A stretch of DNA of 64,000 bases from Marinomonas profundi (GCF_020694005.1 NZ_CP073013.1:2924578-2988577), one strand, 5' to 3'; shown: positions 53,292 through 62,247, counted from the first letter of the stretch. Made by a program: numbers and translations. Notes: generated by a model not told the origin, from the letters alone.

Positions 53292-53732
53292 ATGCGTATT
53301 AACGATCGTGTGTTTGGCATGCTGATGCTGATTCTTGCCGTTGCCTACGGCTGGGAAGCGACGCAATTCCCCATTCCTTTTGGTGGACACGAAAGTGTCG
53401 GACCTGAAACCTTTCCTATTATGCTATCCATCATTTTAGGCATTAGCTCAATCTATATGATTGTTCGTCCTGATCCAGATGAGAAATGGGCGCCATCTGC
53501 TATGTTGATTGAACTTAGTATTGTGGTGCTTGCCATGCTTGCTTTTGCATGGGCGATTGAACCGGTTGGTTTTATGCCTGCTGCGGCGCTTGTGGTGAGT
53601 TTTTTAAGTTGGCGTATGGGAGCAAGTATTGCTAAGAGTCTTATCACGGGTGTGACAAGTTCTGTGGTTATCTTCTTCCTTTTCAATAATGTGCTAGAAC
53701 TAGCACTGCCTCTAGGTCTATTGGAGTTTTAA
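53292..53732 (+). CDS. tctB: Tripartite tricarboxylate transporter small membrane subunit TctB
   Basis: 146 residues, four predicted membrane helices. The N-terminal DRVFGMLMLILAVAYGWEA and FPIPFGGHESVGPETFPIML match TctB, and a Pro/Asp-rich loop follows helix 2. GGAG precedes the ATG. One base separates it from tctA. Confidence 0.92.
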   Translation: MRINDRVFGMLMLILAVAYGWEATQFPIPFGGHESVGPETFPIMLSIILGISSIYMIVRPDPDEKWAPSAMLIELSIVVLAMLAFAWAIEPVGFMPAAALVVSFLSWRMGASIAKSLITGVTSSVVIFFLFNNVLELALPLGLLEF

Positions 53733-53733
53733 T

Positions 53734-55254
53734 ATGGATACTATGAGCTTATTAATGCAAGGCTTTGCGGTCGCATTAACGCCAGAAAGTATTATGTTTG
53801 CGGTGATCGGTGCCATATTAGGTACGCTTATCGGCGCTTTACCCGGTCTTGGCCCCGCTAATGGTGTGGCTATTTTGATCCCGTTGGCATTCAGTTTAGG
53901 TTTGTCACCGACGTCTTCTCTTATTTTGTTAACCTCTGTTTATGCGGGTGCCATGTACGGCGGTCGTATTTCGTCTATCTTGTTGAATATTCCGGGTGAC
54001 GAACCTGCGATGATGACTTGTTTAGATGGTTATCCGATGGCGGTAAAAGGCAAAGCGGCAGAGGCCTTGGCTATTTCTGCGATTGCGTCTTTTATTGGTA
54101 GTTTTATTGCGACGATTGGTCTGGTTATTCTCGCGCCCATTTTAGCCAAGTTTGCCTTGAGATTTGGGCCTTCTGAATACTTTGCTTTGTTCGCCTTGGC
54201 GTTTGCGACCTTGGGCGGTATCACAGGTAAAAACCAATTTAAGACGTTAATGGCGGCGGCGATTGGTTTGATGATTGCGTCTGTCGGGATTGATATTTCA
54301 ACGGGCGTACAACGGTTTACGTTTGGCACCTTAGAGCTATTTGAAGGCGTCGATTTTATTATTGCGATTGTGGGCTTGTTTGCCATCAGTGAGTTGTTGT
54401 TTTTCTTGGAACGTCACGCGGGTGATGGTCTAAAACAAATCGCGGTTAACAAGTTAAAATTAAGCGCAAAAGACATTATTCAAGTATTACCGGCTTCTTT
54501 TCGCGGTGCGGTATTGGGTTTCGTTGCGGGTGTGTTACCCGGTGCAGGGGCGTCCTTAGGCAGCTTTGTTAGTTATACACTAGAGAAGCGTTTTTCTGAC
54601 AAAGGCGAGTTTGGTAAAGGTGATCCACGCGGTGTCGCGGCGCCAGAAGCAGGCAATAATGGGGCGGCATCGGGCGCCCTTGTGCCTATGCTTACCTTGG
54701 GTGTACCTGGAAGTGGCACGACAGCGGTATTGTTGGCGATGTTAGTATCGTTAAATATTTCACCGGGCCCTATGTTATTCCAACAAAACGCGGATCTGGT
54801 TTGGGGTGTTATCGCGGCGATGTTTGTGGGTAACTTCGTGTTGCTATTGTTAAACATTCCGATGGTGGGGATTTTCGTTAAGCTATTGAGTATTCCACCT
54901 AAGTACTTGATGCCAATCGTTACCTTGATTGCGTCTGTGGGTATTTATTCGGTGAGCCATAGTGCGCTAGATTTGTATTTCATGGTGGGTTTCGGGGTAT
55001 TGGGTTATATTTTCCGTAAAATCGATATTCCATTAGTGCCGATCATTCTGGGTATGTTGCTTGGGCCTGAAATGGAGAAAAGTCTTCGTCATGCCTTGGT
55101 GCTTTCAGATGGTGATTGGACGGTACTGTTTAATAGCGGCTTGAGTATTGGTCTTTGGACTGTGGCGATGTTGGGTTTGATTTTGCCCATGATCATTGGT
55201 CCTATGGTTCGTGCTAAAATGGCAAGAGCAAAAATCTCTGAAAAAGACGATTAG
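53734..55254 (+). CDS. tctA: Tripartite tricarboxylate transporter large permease TctA
   Basis: 506 residues, about 12 helices. TctA signatures are GTLIGALPGLGPANGVAILIP, SVYAGAMYGGRISSILLNIPG and the repeat-related GVLPGAGASLGSFVSY, plus GNNGAASGALVPMLTLGVPG. These glycine/proline-rich hairpins form the transport core. A strong terminator follows at 55361. Confidence 0.96.
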   Translation: MDTMSLLMQGFAVALTPESIMFAVIGAILGTLIGALPGLGPANGVAILIPLAFSLGLSPTSSLILLTSVYAGAMYGGRISSILLNIPGDEPAMMTCLDGYPMAVKGKAAEALAISAIASFIGSFIATIGLVILAPILAKFALRFGPSEYFALFALAFATLGGITGKNQFKTLMAAAIGLMIASVGIDISTGVQRFTFGTLELFEGVDFIIAIVGLFAISELLFFLERHAGDGLKQIAVNKLKLSAKDIIQVLPASFRGAVLGFVAGVLPGAGASLGSFVSYTLEKRFSDKGEFGKGDPRGVAAPEAGNNGAASGALVPMLTLGVPGSGTTAVLLAMLVSLNISPGPMLFQQNADLVWGVIAAMFVGNFVLLLLNIPMVGIFVKLLSIPPKYLMPIVTLIASVGIYSVSHSALDLYFMVGFGVLGYIFRKIDIPLVPIILGMLLGPEMEKSLRHALVLSDGDWTVLFNSGLSIGLWTVAMLGLILPMIIGPMVRAKMARAKISEKDD

Positions 55255-55360
55255 ATCGACCAAAGATTGGCTGCTATTGTTCCTTGTAAGTGGTTACTAT
55301 TCAGTGATTGCTGTTTAAGTGGCGACAATATAAGCAATAATTGTATAAATAGTTGATGTG

Positions 55361-55390
55361 AAATTCGAACAGTTTAGGCTGTTCGAATTT
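55361..55390 (+). terminator. Strong terminator after tctA
   Basis: A perfect 12-bp stem AAATTCGAACAG/CTGTTCGAATTT with a 6-nt loop, followed by TTTGTTTTTG. It ends the tctCBA operon and shows that the response-regulator gene must start later, at 55448. Confidence 0.95.
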
Positions 55391-55447
55391 TTTGTTTTTG
55401 TCATAAGGGCTCCACAAAAAATAATAACAGTATATGGCTGGCGTTTT

Positions 55448-56128
55448 ATGCGAATTTTAGTAGTAGAAGATACTCAGGTGTTAGGGCAAGCAATCTGTGA
55501 ACGCTTAACCAGTTTAGGGCATGGCGTAGATTTAATGGGCGATGGCAAAAAAGCCGATGAATTGCTTCGATATCAATCGGTTGATTTGATCTTGCTTGAC
55601 TTAAATTTGCCCGGTTTATCCGGCTTGCAATTATTGCAAAAACTGCGGCAACGGGATGACGATACGCCGGTGCTCATTTTAACCGCGCGGGATCAGATCG
55701 AAGACCGTATTCGGCTTTTAGACGCAGGCGCAGATGATTACCTTACTAAGCCCTTTGATTTTGGTGAGTTAGAAGCGCGTTGCCGGGCGTTATTACGCCG
55801 TAAGCAAGGCTATGCGGCCAATGTCACAGAACACGGCAATATTGTGGTAAATAGAGACAGTCGTCAGGTCTTTATTGAAGGTGAACTTACCGCTATTACC
55901 AACCGGGAGTTTCGCTTGCTGGAAATTTTCCTTGGGCATTTGGGTCGAGTCTTAAGCAAAGACGAAATCACCGACCATTTATTTAATTTCAATGAAACTC
56001 CTGGCCCTAATGCGATTGAACTGTATGTCGGTCGTTTGCGGAAAAAAACCGCCAAGGGAGATTTGGTGATTAGTACGTTAAGGGGGATCGGCTATGTGGC
56101 AGAAATCGCCCGACCATCACAGTCTTAG
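55448..56128 (+). CDS. tctD: OmpR/PhoB-family response regulator (TctD-like)
   Basis: 226 residues from the ATG at 55448; a 30-codon upstream extension would begin inside the tctA terminator. Receiver domain MRILVVEDTQVLG with phosphoacceptor Asp51 (LILLDLNLPG) and Lys in YLTKPFDFGEL, then a winged-helix output domain (TNREFRLLEIFLGHLGRVLS, NAIELYVGRLRKK, RGIGYVAE). It overlaps the kinase gene by 35 bp. Neighbouring tctCBA is the likely target. Confidence 0.93.
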   Translation: MRILVVEDTQVLGQAICERLTSLGHGVDLMGDGKKADELLRYQSVDLILLDLNLPGLSGLQLLQKLRQRDDDTPVLILTARDQIEDRIRLLDAGADDYLTKPFDFGELEARCRALLRRKQGYAANVTEHGNIVVNRDSRQVFIEGELTAITNREFRLLEIFLGHLGRVLSKDEITDHLFNFNETPGPNAIELYVGRLRKKTAKGDLVISTLRGIGYVAEIARPSQS

Positions 56129-57566
56129 CGAAGAAGAGAATAGAGCGCTAAAAAAGGCCCCTTCGTTACGCTTTCGGTTTATTTTGGCTGGGGTGTTGGT
56201 GATTGGCATTATTGCTGGCTTGGCGATCAATTTGATTTTTGATTACAGTCAAAAGCTCGCCGATTTGTCTTATGATCGTTTGTTACGCAGTGCTTTGCTG
56301 CAAATGGATGAAAATGTCAGTTTAATCCGTAACGAAGCGAGCATTGATATTCCGTGGTCCGCTTTTGCGACGCTCGCCCAAGCACAGGAAGACCGCGTAT
56401 TTTATAAGGTTGAAAGTGTCAAACAAGGTTTTATTACGGGCTACCAAGATCTTGGTACGCCGACAGGGCCTTCTGTTTTAGATGAAATTCAATTTTATGA
56501 TCAAGAATACTCTGGTGAAATGGTGCGTTTTGCTTGGATTGAACGCTATCTGACCGACCCAGAAACCGCCGATACGGTTCGAATTGTACTGGGGCAAACT
56601 CGACTTTCACGAGAAGAAATGAGCACGGCAATCACCCAGCGTGCCGTTGAAGTGGTGGTGTTTATTGCTTTGGTGGCCATCGCCTTGATTGCGATTGGCA
56701 GTCATCTTGTATTGCGACCTTTGCATAGAATTGAGTGGGCATTAGAAGAGCGGGTGATGGGGGATCTGACGCCGTTGGACATCAACACGCCAAAAGAAAC
56801 CCATCACCTCAAGGTGGCGATTAACCATTTTATGGCTCGCCTTCAGACCAACTTAGAGCAACTGGAAAATTATACGGCTGATGCCGCGCATCAACTACGC
56901 ACGCCATTAGCAAGCCTGCGAGCGTTAGCAGAAAATGCTCGTGATAATATTTCTACTGCAGGTACCTCCCCCCACGCGCAATATCAGGCATTGGAAAACA
57001 TTGTAAAACAATGTGATGCTTTGAGTCAGACGGTTACTTTGTTACTCAATCAAGCGGTTGTTTCTCATCGCTTGCAGACGCATCGTTTAGAGCCCATAAA
57101 TCTACTGGAACCCATCAGAGCATCTTGTCGCGCCCAAGCGGTGACGGCGTTACATCAAGGCGTGCAGCTGTCACTTGATTGCGGTTTAACCACGGCGTGT
57201 ATTTTGGGGGATGGTTTTGCGATTCAGCAAATGATGCAAAACCTCATTGAAAACGCCGTGCGTTATAGTGCAGTAGGGGCGAATAATGCCACGGAAGTGA
57301 TAGTACAAGTGAGAGCGTTTGAGCACTTTTATCGCGTCGAGGTAATTGATTACGGTGGCGGTATTCCTGATGTGGAAAAAGAGCGCGTATTCGAGCGATT
57401 TTATCGAGGCCGTTATGATATTGCCGGCAGTGGCGTGGGGCTAGCGATGGTGAAAGACATTGTTGATCACCATGGGGCAAAAATTGAGATCTTAGACACG
57501 CATCCCAAAGGCACCACCTTCCAAGTGGATTTTAGAAAATTTAGCGTTGATGGAGACACAGTATGA
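56094..57566 (+). CDS. tctE: Sensor histidine kinase (TctE-like)
   Basis: 490 residues. TM1 is about residues 28-49 and TM2 about 186-207, enclosing a periplasmic TctE-type sensor. HAMP is followed by the HisKA box TADAAHQLRTPLASL (phospho-His266) and an ATPase domain with N-box NLIENAVRYS, G1 DYGGGIPD and G2 GSGVGLAMVKDIV. It overlaps both neighbours: 35 bp with the regulator and 4 bp with the binding-protein gene. Confidence 0.93.
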   Translation: MWQKSPDHHSLSEEENRALKKAPSLRFRFILAGVLVIGIIAGLAINLIFDYSQKLADLSYDRLLRSALLQMDENVSLIRNEASIDIPWSAFATLAQAQEDRVFYKVESVKQGFITGYQDLGTPTGPSVLDEIQFYDQEYSGEMVRFAWIERYLTDPETADTVRIVLGQTRLSREEMSTAITQRAVEVVVFIALVAIALIAIGSHLVLRPLHRIEWALEERVMGDLTPLDINTPKETHHLKVAINHFMARLQTNLEQLENYTADAAHQLRTPLASLRALAENARDNISTAGTSPHAQYQALENIVKQCDALSQTVTLLLNQAVVSHRLQTHRLEPINLLEPIRASCRAQAVTALHQGVQLSLDCGLTTACILGDGFAIQQMMQNLIENAVRYSAVGANNATEVIVQVRAFEHFYRVEVIDYGGGIPDVEKERVFERFYRGRYDIAGSGVGLAMVKDIVDHHGAKIEILDTHPKGTTFQVDFRKFSVDGDTV

Positions 57567-58627
57567 AGCCATTTTTACTGTTTATGCTGCTGGTATCCAG
57601 CTTCGGTGTCAGCAGGTTATGGGCCGCAGAACCAGTGTGGTTTGGTGATGCGCAGGCGCCTCGAGTTCTGGTGATCAATTCGGCGATGGACTTGTCTTCA
57701 TTAGAGCCAATGCTCAAGGCTTTTGTGGCATTGCACCCAGATATTAGGGTGTCTTATCGAGACGTTAATACGCTGGAATTGTATTATGTGACGATAGAAG
57801 AACAAAAAAATCCCATTTCGAGTCTGGTGATTAGCAGCGCTATGGATTTGCACTTAAAGTTAGTCAATGACGGTTACGCGCAAACCTACCATTCAACCTT
57901 AACGGATCAATTGCCAGACAACTTTACTTGGCGAAACCAATTGTTTGCTTTTTCGGTCGAGCCCATTGTGATGTTGGTGAATAAGGCGGCTTTTCCTGGT
58001 GACTTACCCGATGATCGCCAATCTTTATTGCAAACCATTCGGCAGAATGAAAAAGCCATGACGAAGCGGATTGGAACTTACGATATACGCGAAAGTGGCG
58101 TAGGGTATTTATTGGCGAGTCAGGATGCCCGTCAAGCGGATGTGACGTGGGGGCGTTTGCTGGAGGCTTTTGGCAGTCATGATGTGCAAACTTATTGTTG
58201 TACGCACGATATTATTGACGACGTTGCTTCGGGAAAACTGGTATTGGGTTATAACTTGCTGGGGTCTTATGCGTCACAAAGAGTGCGCGATGACGATAGG
58301 TTAAAAATGATTTTGCCTAAGGATTATACCTTGATGCTGATGCGGGTGGCGCTGATCCCTAAAGGGGCGCCAAATGTCGAGGATGCAGGGATGTTTTTGG
58401 ATTTTTTACTGTCAGATAATGCGCAAAAAATGATGCAAACTCAGGGCTTGTTGTTTCCAATGCGGCCTGATCCGAATCGGCCCAATGACCCTTATGTGGT
58501 GAATGCGCCGGGGCCGACAGGCGTGATTGAGTTGGACCAGCATTTACTGGTTGGTCGAGATTATGCCAAGCAAAAGCGTTTTATTTCGAACTGGGAAATG
58601 GCGCTTGAAATCAGCTCGAAAGATTAA
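57563..58627 (+). CDS. Orphan periplasmic substrate-binding protein coupled to TctDE
   Basis: 354 residues. A signal peptide ends near SRLWA. It has an Fe3+/polyamine-type class II binding fold: PRVLVINSAMDLSSLEPMLKAF at the N-terminus, LVISSAMDLHLKLVNDGYAQ and the late AGMFLDFLLSDNAQKMM. The ATG overlaps the kinase stop as ATGA. No ABC permease or ATPase is near, so it more likely presents a ligand to the kinase than serves transport. Confidence 0.88.
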   Translation: MKPFLLFMLLVSSFGVSRLWAAEPVWFGDAQAPRVLVINSAMDLSSLEPMLKAFVALHPDIRVSYRDVNTLELYYVTIEEQKNPISSLVISSAMDLHLKLVNDGYAQTYHSTLTDQLPDNFTWRNQLFAFSVEPIVMLVNKAAFPGDLPDDRQSLLQTIRQNEKAMTKRIGTYDIRESGVGYLLASQDARQADVTWGRLLEAFGSHDVQTYCCTHDIIDDVASGKLVLGYNLLGSYASQRVRDDDRLKMILPKDYTLMLMRVALIPKGAPNVEDAGMFLDFLLSDNAQKMMQTQGLLFPMRPDPNRPNDPYVVNAPGPTGVIELDQHLLVGRDYAKQKRFISNWEMALEISSKD

Positions 58628-58845
58628 GCCAACTGTCGTTTTAAGCGTCGCTATCATGGTTATCGTTTGAGTGTGGTTTGGACATTATTGTGGTGATGGT
58701 ACGTCCTGTTACAGAAAACAGGATGATCTGCTAAGGTTTTTAATGTATGAAGTACAATGACAATACAGTGCACGGCTGAGCCGGTTCGGTTTTTTATTGA
58801 TCACTCATTTGCTTTGTTAAAAGGCGTTGACCAAAAGGAAAGACA

Positions 58846-59469
58846 ATGCGTTATTTAATGGCTCTGATGTTACTTTGTTTCGCCTCAAGTAGTTGGGCCG
58901 AGATGATATTAACTATTGTAGATCAAGACGATTTGCCTGTTGTCGGTGCGGTTGTTTCTTTGCCTGGCCACGTTGTGAGTACGCCAACTAAGGTAGCGGT
59001 AATGGATCAGATTGATGAGTCCTTTGTTCCTCGTGTGCTTGTGGTGCAAAAAGGTCAATTTGTGAGTTTTCCAAACAGTGATGATATTCGGCATCATGTT
59101 TACAGTTTTTCAGAACCAAAAAGGTTTGAGATTAAACTGTATAAGGGTTCTGATATGCCGCCGGTGTTATTTGATAAGCCTGGCCTTGTCGCATTGGGTT
59201 GTAATATCCACGATGACATGATTGGTTATATTGTGGTGGCGGATAACAGCTTGACGCTAAAAACCGATGCAAATGGTCAAGTGCGTTTGCCTGCAAAACC
59301 AGGTGATAGCGCATTATTATGGAGCGAAAGGACACTTGATGGGGTGGGAGCGACGCAGAAAATCAGCCTTACCTATGATCAAACGGTCAAGTTAGACCTT
59401 TTGCCACCTATTGAGTCGATGGATCACAGTACACACACCGGGTTTGGTAAGAAAAAGTGGTCACAATAA
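58846..59469 (+). CDS. Periplasmic cupredoxin-like protein (methylamine-utilisation MauL-like)
   Basis: 207 residues with a signal peptide cleaved after SSSWA. A single blue-copper-like domain (about 60-132) shows candidate copper ligands His83/His84 (DIRHHVYSF) and the loop CNIHDDM (Cys119, His122, Met125), the C-x2-H-x2-M spacing of plastocyanin-type sites. A C-terminal beta domain and a short His-containing tail follow. It starts a three-gene run with the DUF3034 barrel and haemoglobin genes. Electron transfer or copper handling is likely; the name MauL is by similarity only. Confidence 0.85.
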   Translation: MRYLMALMLLCFASSSWAEMILTIVDQDDLPVVGAVVSLPGHVVSTPTKVAVMDQIDESFVPRVLVVQKGQFVSFPNSDDIRHHVYSFSEPKRFEIKLYKGSDMPPVLFDKPGLVALGCNIHDDMIGYIVVADNSLTLKTDANGQVRLPAKPGDSALLWSERTLDGVGATQKISLTYDQTVKLDLLPPIESMDHSTHTGFGKKKWSQ

Positions 59470-59502
59470 GAATAATGGACACTCTAGATACAAGGTTGCG
59501 AT

Positions 59503-60390
59503 GTGATGAATAATCATCTGATTTTGAAAGCCATCAAACAAATAGGCGCGGTCAGTGCTGTGTTATGGATTGCTCCTGTTATGGCTGGAGAGGGAAAGTT
59601 ACTGGCTACTGCTGGCTTGTCTCAAATAGAAGGCAGTGGCGGCGGTGGTTTGGTGCCATGGGCGACACTGGCCGGCTACGATAGCCAAGACGAAACCGCC
59701 GCGTCGTTTTTCGTCTCAGATGTTAATGTCAGCGATTATCGTCTTACATCGATTGGCGTAGCGACCAGCTTTTATGACCGAGTCGAGCTGAGTTACGCGC
59801 AACAGACATTTGTCTTACCTGCGTCTTTGATTACAGGACGTAGTCTAGAGTCAGAAGATATTAAGCAAGATGTCGTCGGCGTAAAAGTTCGCTTATATGG
59901 CGATGCTGTTTACTCTACCTATCCTCAAGTCAGTGTCGGTTTACAGCATAAGCAATTAGACAGCGATACGGTTGCTTCCGTTCTGGGAGCCAAAGACGAC
60001 AGCGGAACGGACTTTTATATTGCTGCGACCAAGGTGCATTTAGGTGCGGTGGCTGGCTATAATTTGGTTTGGAATGCGACCGCTCGTGCGACCAAAGCCA
60101 ATGAAATGGGCTTGCTCGGTTACGGTGGGCCAGACAACGACAGTTATCAACTGATGCTGGAAGGCAGCGTTGGCTTGCTGCTATCGCCGAACTGGGTGGT
60201 GGGCATGGAGTATCGTCAGAAACCAAGTAATCTGTCCAGCGTAGCAGAAGACGATTGGACGGACTTTTTTGTCAGCTATCTGCCTAATAAAAACGTTAGC
60301 ATGACCGCCGCTTATGTGGATTTAGGGACAATCGCCACGCAGAAAGACCAAAAAGGCATTTATTTATCCATGACGGGGTACTTATGGTAA
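59503..60390 (+). CDS. DUF3034 family outer-membrane beta-barrel protein
   Basis: 295 residues; GTG at 59503 or the adjacent ATG 59506. The signal peptide ends at VMAGE, then GKLLATAGLSQIEGSGGGGL and WATLAGYDS identify DUF3034. Alternating hydrophobic beta strands (RVELSYAQQTFVLP, WVVGMEYRQKP, VSMTAAYVDLG) and a C-terminal aromatic (GYLW) fit an outer-membrane barrel. It overlaps the haemoglobin gene by 7 bp, so the two are coupled. Function unknown. Confidence 0.85.
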   Translation: MMNNHLILKAIKQIGAVSAVLWIAPVMAGEGKLLATAGLSQIEGSGGGGLVPWATLAGYDSQDETAASFFVSDVNVSDYRLTSIGVATSFYDRVELSYAQQTFVLPASLITGRSLESEDIKQDVVGVKVRLYGDAVYSTYPQVSVGLQHKQLDSDTVASVLGAKDDSGTDFYIAATKVHLGAVAGYNLVWNATARATKANEMGLLGYGGPDNDSYQLMLEGSVGLLLSPNWVVGMEYRQKPSNLSSVAEDDWTDFFVSYLPNKNVSMTAAYVDLGTIATQKDQKGIYLSMTGYLW

Positions 60391-60815
60391 ACCTAGTAAA
60401 AGCATCCTTGCTTGCGTTTAGTGTATTCTTAGTGGCTTGTGCCGCGCCAAGCAAAGCGCCACAAAGCTTATATGACGAGATGGGGGGGAAGCCAACCGCC
60501 GAAGCCATTACGGATCACTTTATTAATGAAATCAGTTTCAATGAAACGATTTATCGCTATTTTGAAAAAACTAATATCACTCGATTCCGTGAAAAATTCA
60601 TTGAGCATATTTGTGTGACGACGGGCGGCCCTTGTGCTTATACCGGAGACACTATGCTAAGAGTGCATCAAGGCCAAAACATCAATGAGGCTGACTTTAA
60701 CCTGACGGTTGATTTATTGGTTAACGCCATGAAAAAAGCCGGTTTGACCTATCCGCAGCAAAACCGAATGCTGAAAATGTTAGCGCCTATGCGTGGCGAT
60801 ATAGTGTATAAATGA
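60384..60815 (+). CDS. Group 1 truncated haemoglobin anchored as a lipoprotein
   Basis: 143 residues. The lipobox FLVAC gives lipidated Cys19 followed by Ala, predicting outer-membrane sorting, which is unusual for a globin. The globin core runs from SLYDEMGGKPTAEAITDHF to the C-terminus; the proximal haem ligand is His95 in RVHQGQNINEADF. The helix-B position usually Tyr appears to be Ile47. Cys77 and Cys84 (ICVTTGGPC) could form a disulfide outside the cytoplasm. Coupled to DUF3034, so a surface or periplasmic O2/NO-related role is inferred. Confidence 0.9.
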   Translation: MVNLVKASLLAFSVFLVACAAPSKAPQSLYDEMGGKPTAEAITDHFINEISFNETIYRYFEKTNITRFREKFIEHICVTTGGPCAYTGDTMLRVHQGQNINEADFNLTVDLLVNAMKKAGLTYPQQNRMLKMLAPMRGDIVYK

Positions 60816-60982
60816 CACCAAGAGACAGTGAAAACGTCGCGTGACATTCAGTAAAATAGCATTGGATACTAGCGGGCGTTATTTTTCAGTTACTGTGGCT
60901 TAGCCGTGTGAATTTATAGGAAAAGCAAGTCATATTCTGTAGAATGCGACCTTTCAGCTCTGAACCATCGAAGCTTATTTTC

Positions 60983-61038
60983 TGATTATAATAGTGTGAT
61001 TATAACAGTGCGATTACAACCGCTTGATTATCATTAGG
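60983..61038. repeat. Four imperfect 14-bp tandem repeats at the diguanylate cyclase start
   Basis: tgattataatagtg, tgattataacagtg, cgattacaaccgct and tgattatcattagg run head to tail. The first two differ at one position. The last unit supplies the AGG of the likely ribosome-binding site before the GTG at 61045. Confidence 0.8.
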
Positions 61039-61044
61039 GATGCA

Positions 61045-62142
61045 GTGTTTTCTTTAACAAAAAAAACCATAGAAAAGCTTCTCAATATTGGCTTTGAAGA
61101 TGAGTATGACAACGACGTTAACCAGAAGCATGTGGTGAATTTTTCTTACCTGATGTTTTGCGTTAGCGGCTTGTTGCTGCTGATTGTGTTTTTTTCCCGC
61201 AATATGCCTTACGTTGTGTTCATTTGCCTTGTTGGTTTATGGGTTGGCGTTATAGGCCTACGCTATAGCTATCGCGGTTATTTTTTACGAGCTCAATTGC
61301 TCATGCCGATTGCAAAAATCAGTCAGGTTGCCATTCTAAGTTTATTTTACTTTGGCGCGGAGAGTGGTTTTCATTTGCTGTTTTTAAACGTCATTGCCTA
61401 TGCTTTTATTGTGTTTCGAGCGGATCAGCGCTTTATCCAATATTGGATTGTGATTGTTTCCATTGTGTTATTTTTGGTGTGTGAGTTTCTGAGTCCCAAA
61501 GGGCTTTATTTGACGTCATTTGATCAAAATCTTGTCTTGGTCTGCGTTTTTCTTTTTACGGCTTTTTACTTTGCGGTGGTGATTCGCTTGGTGATGAATC
61601 GACTGAAAGCGGTCAATCATCATTTGCGGCAGTTGGCAGAGAGAGATGAGCTCACCGGTCTTTCAAACCGAAGAAAAGTGTTGGCGGATGCGGTTAATAT
61701 TTTTGCTGACTCTGTGATCAATCAAGAATCGTGTGTTTTTGCTATTGTCGATTTGGACCATTTTAAGAAGATCAATGATACTTTTGGTCATGAAGCGGGT
61801 GATTTGGTTTTGACAAAAGTGGCAACCATGATGGCGTCCGTTATTCGTACTGAAGATGAAATCGGACGCTATGGCGGTGAAGAGTTTATTGTGATTATGC
61901 CTAACACCAATCTGAAAGAAGCGGAAGCAACGATGGAAAGAATGCGTGAGTCAGTGGAAAATATGCTCATAGAGACAGAGCATGGCATTGTGATTCCCGT
62001 TACGGTCAGTATTGGTTTGGCCCCTATAGCGCCCAGTGTTTCCCGGTATGAAGAGATACTCGCTCAGGCTGATAAGGGCTTGTATATCGCCAAACGCAGC
62101 GGTCGAAATCGTATTTCGGTGCAGTCGATTTATCAAGATTAA
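61045..62142 (+). CDS. Membrane-bound diguanylate cyclase (GGDEF)
   Basis: 365 residues from the GTG at 61045, placed just after AGGGA; a TTG at 61024 lies inside the tandem repeat. Six predicted membrane helices (about residues 30-190) form the sensor. The GGDEF domain follows: RDELTGLSNRR, VDLDHFKKINDTFGHEAGD and the active-site GRYGGEEF, with an intact inhibitory RxxD site (RTED) five residues before GGEEF. It makes c-di-GMP with product feedback. It follows the haemoglobin gene by 229 bp and may belong to that system. Confidence 0.93.
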   Translation: MFSLTKKTIEKLLNIGFEDEYDNDVNQKHVVNFSYLMFCVSGLLLLIVFFSRNMPYVVFICLVGLWVGVIGLRYSYRGYFLRAQLLMPIAKISQVAILSLFYFGAESGFHLLFLNVIAYAFIVFRADQRFIQYWIVIVSIVLFLVCEFLSPKGLYLTSFDQNLVLVCVFLFTAFYFAVVIRLVMNRLKAVNHHLRQLAERDELTGLSNRRKVLADAVNIFADSVINQESCVFAIVDLDHFKKINDTFGHEAGDLVLTKVATMMASVIRTEDEIGRYGGEEFIVIMPNTNLKEAEATMERMRESVENMLIETEHGIVIPVTVSIGLAPIAPSVSRYEEILAQADKGLYIAKRSGRNRISVQSIYQD

Positions 62143-62247
62143 ACTATATTTCCGCTCTTAGTGTTGACATATGAGTTGTCCACTTTCTCTGTGGATAAGC
62201 TTGTTGGCTACTCCATTTTCTCTTTATTTATTCGTGATGAGGCTCGT

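Noticed and set aside
55358-55447. 30-codon N-terminal extension of the TctD-like regulator
   Set aside because: It begins within the tctA terminator stem; the receiver domain starts exactly at the ATG at 55448.
62190-62198. Consensus DnaA box (TTATCCACA on the minus strand)
   Set aside because: A single 9-mer is expected about once by chance in a window of this size on two strands; no cluster, AT-rich unwinding region or dnaA/gyrB genes nearby.
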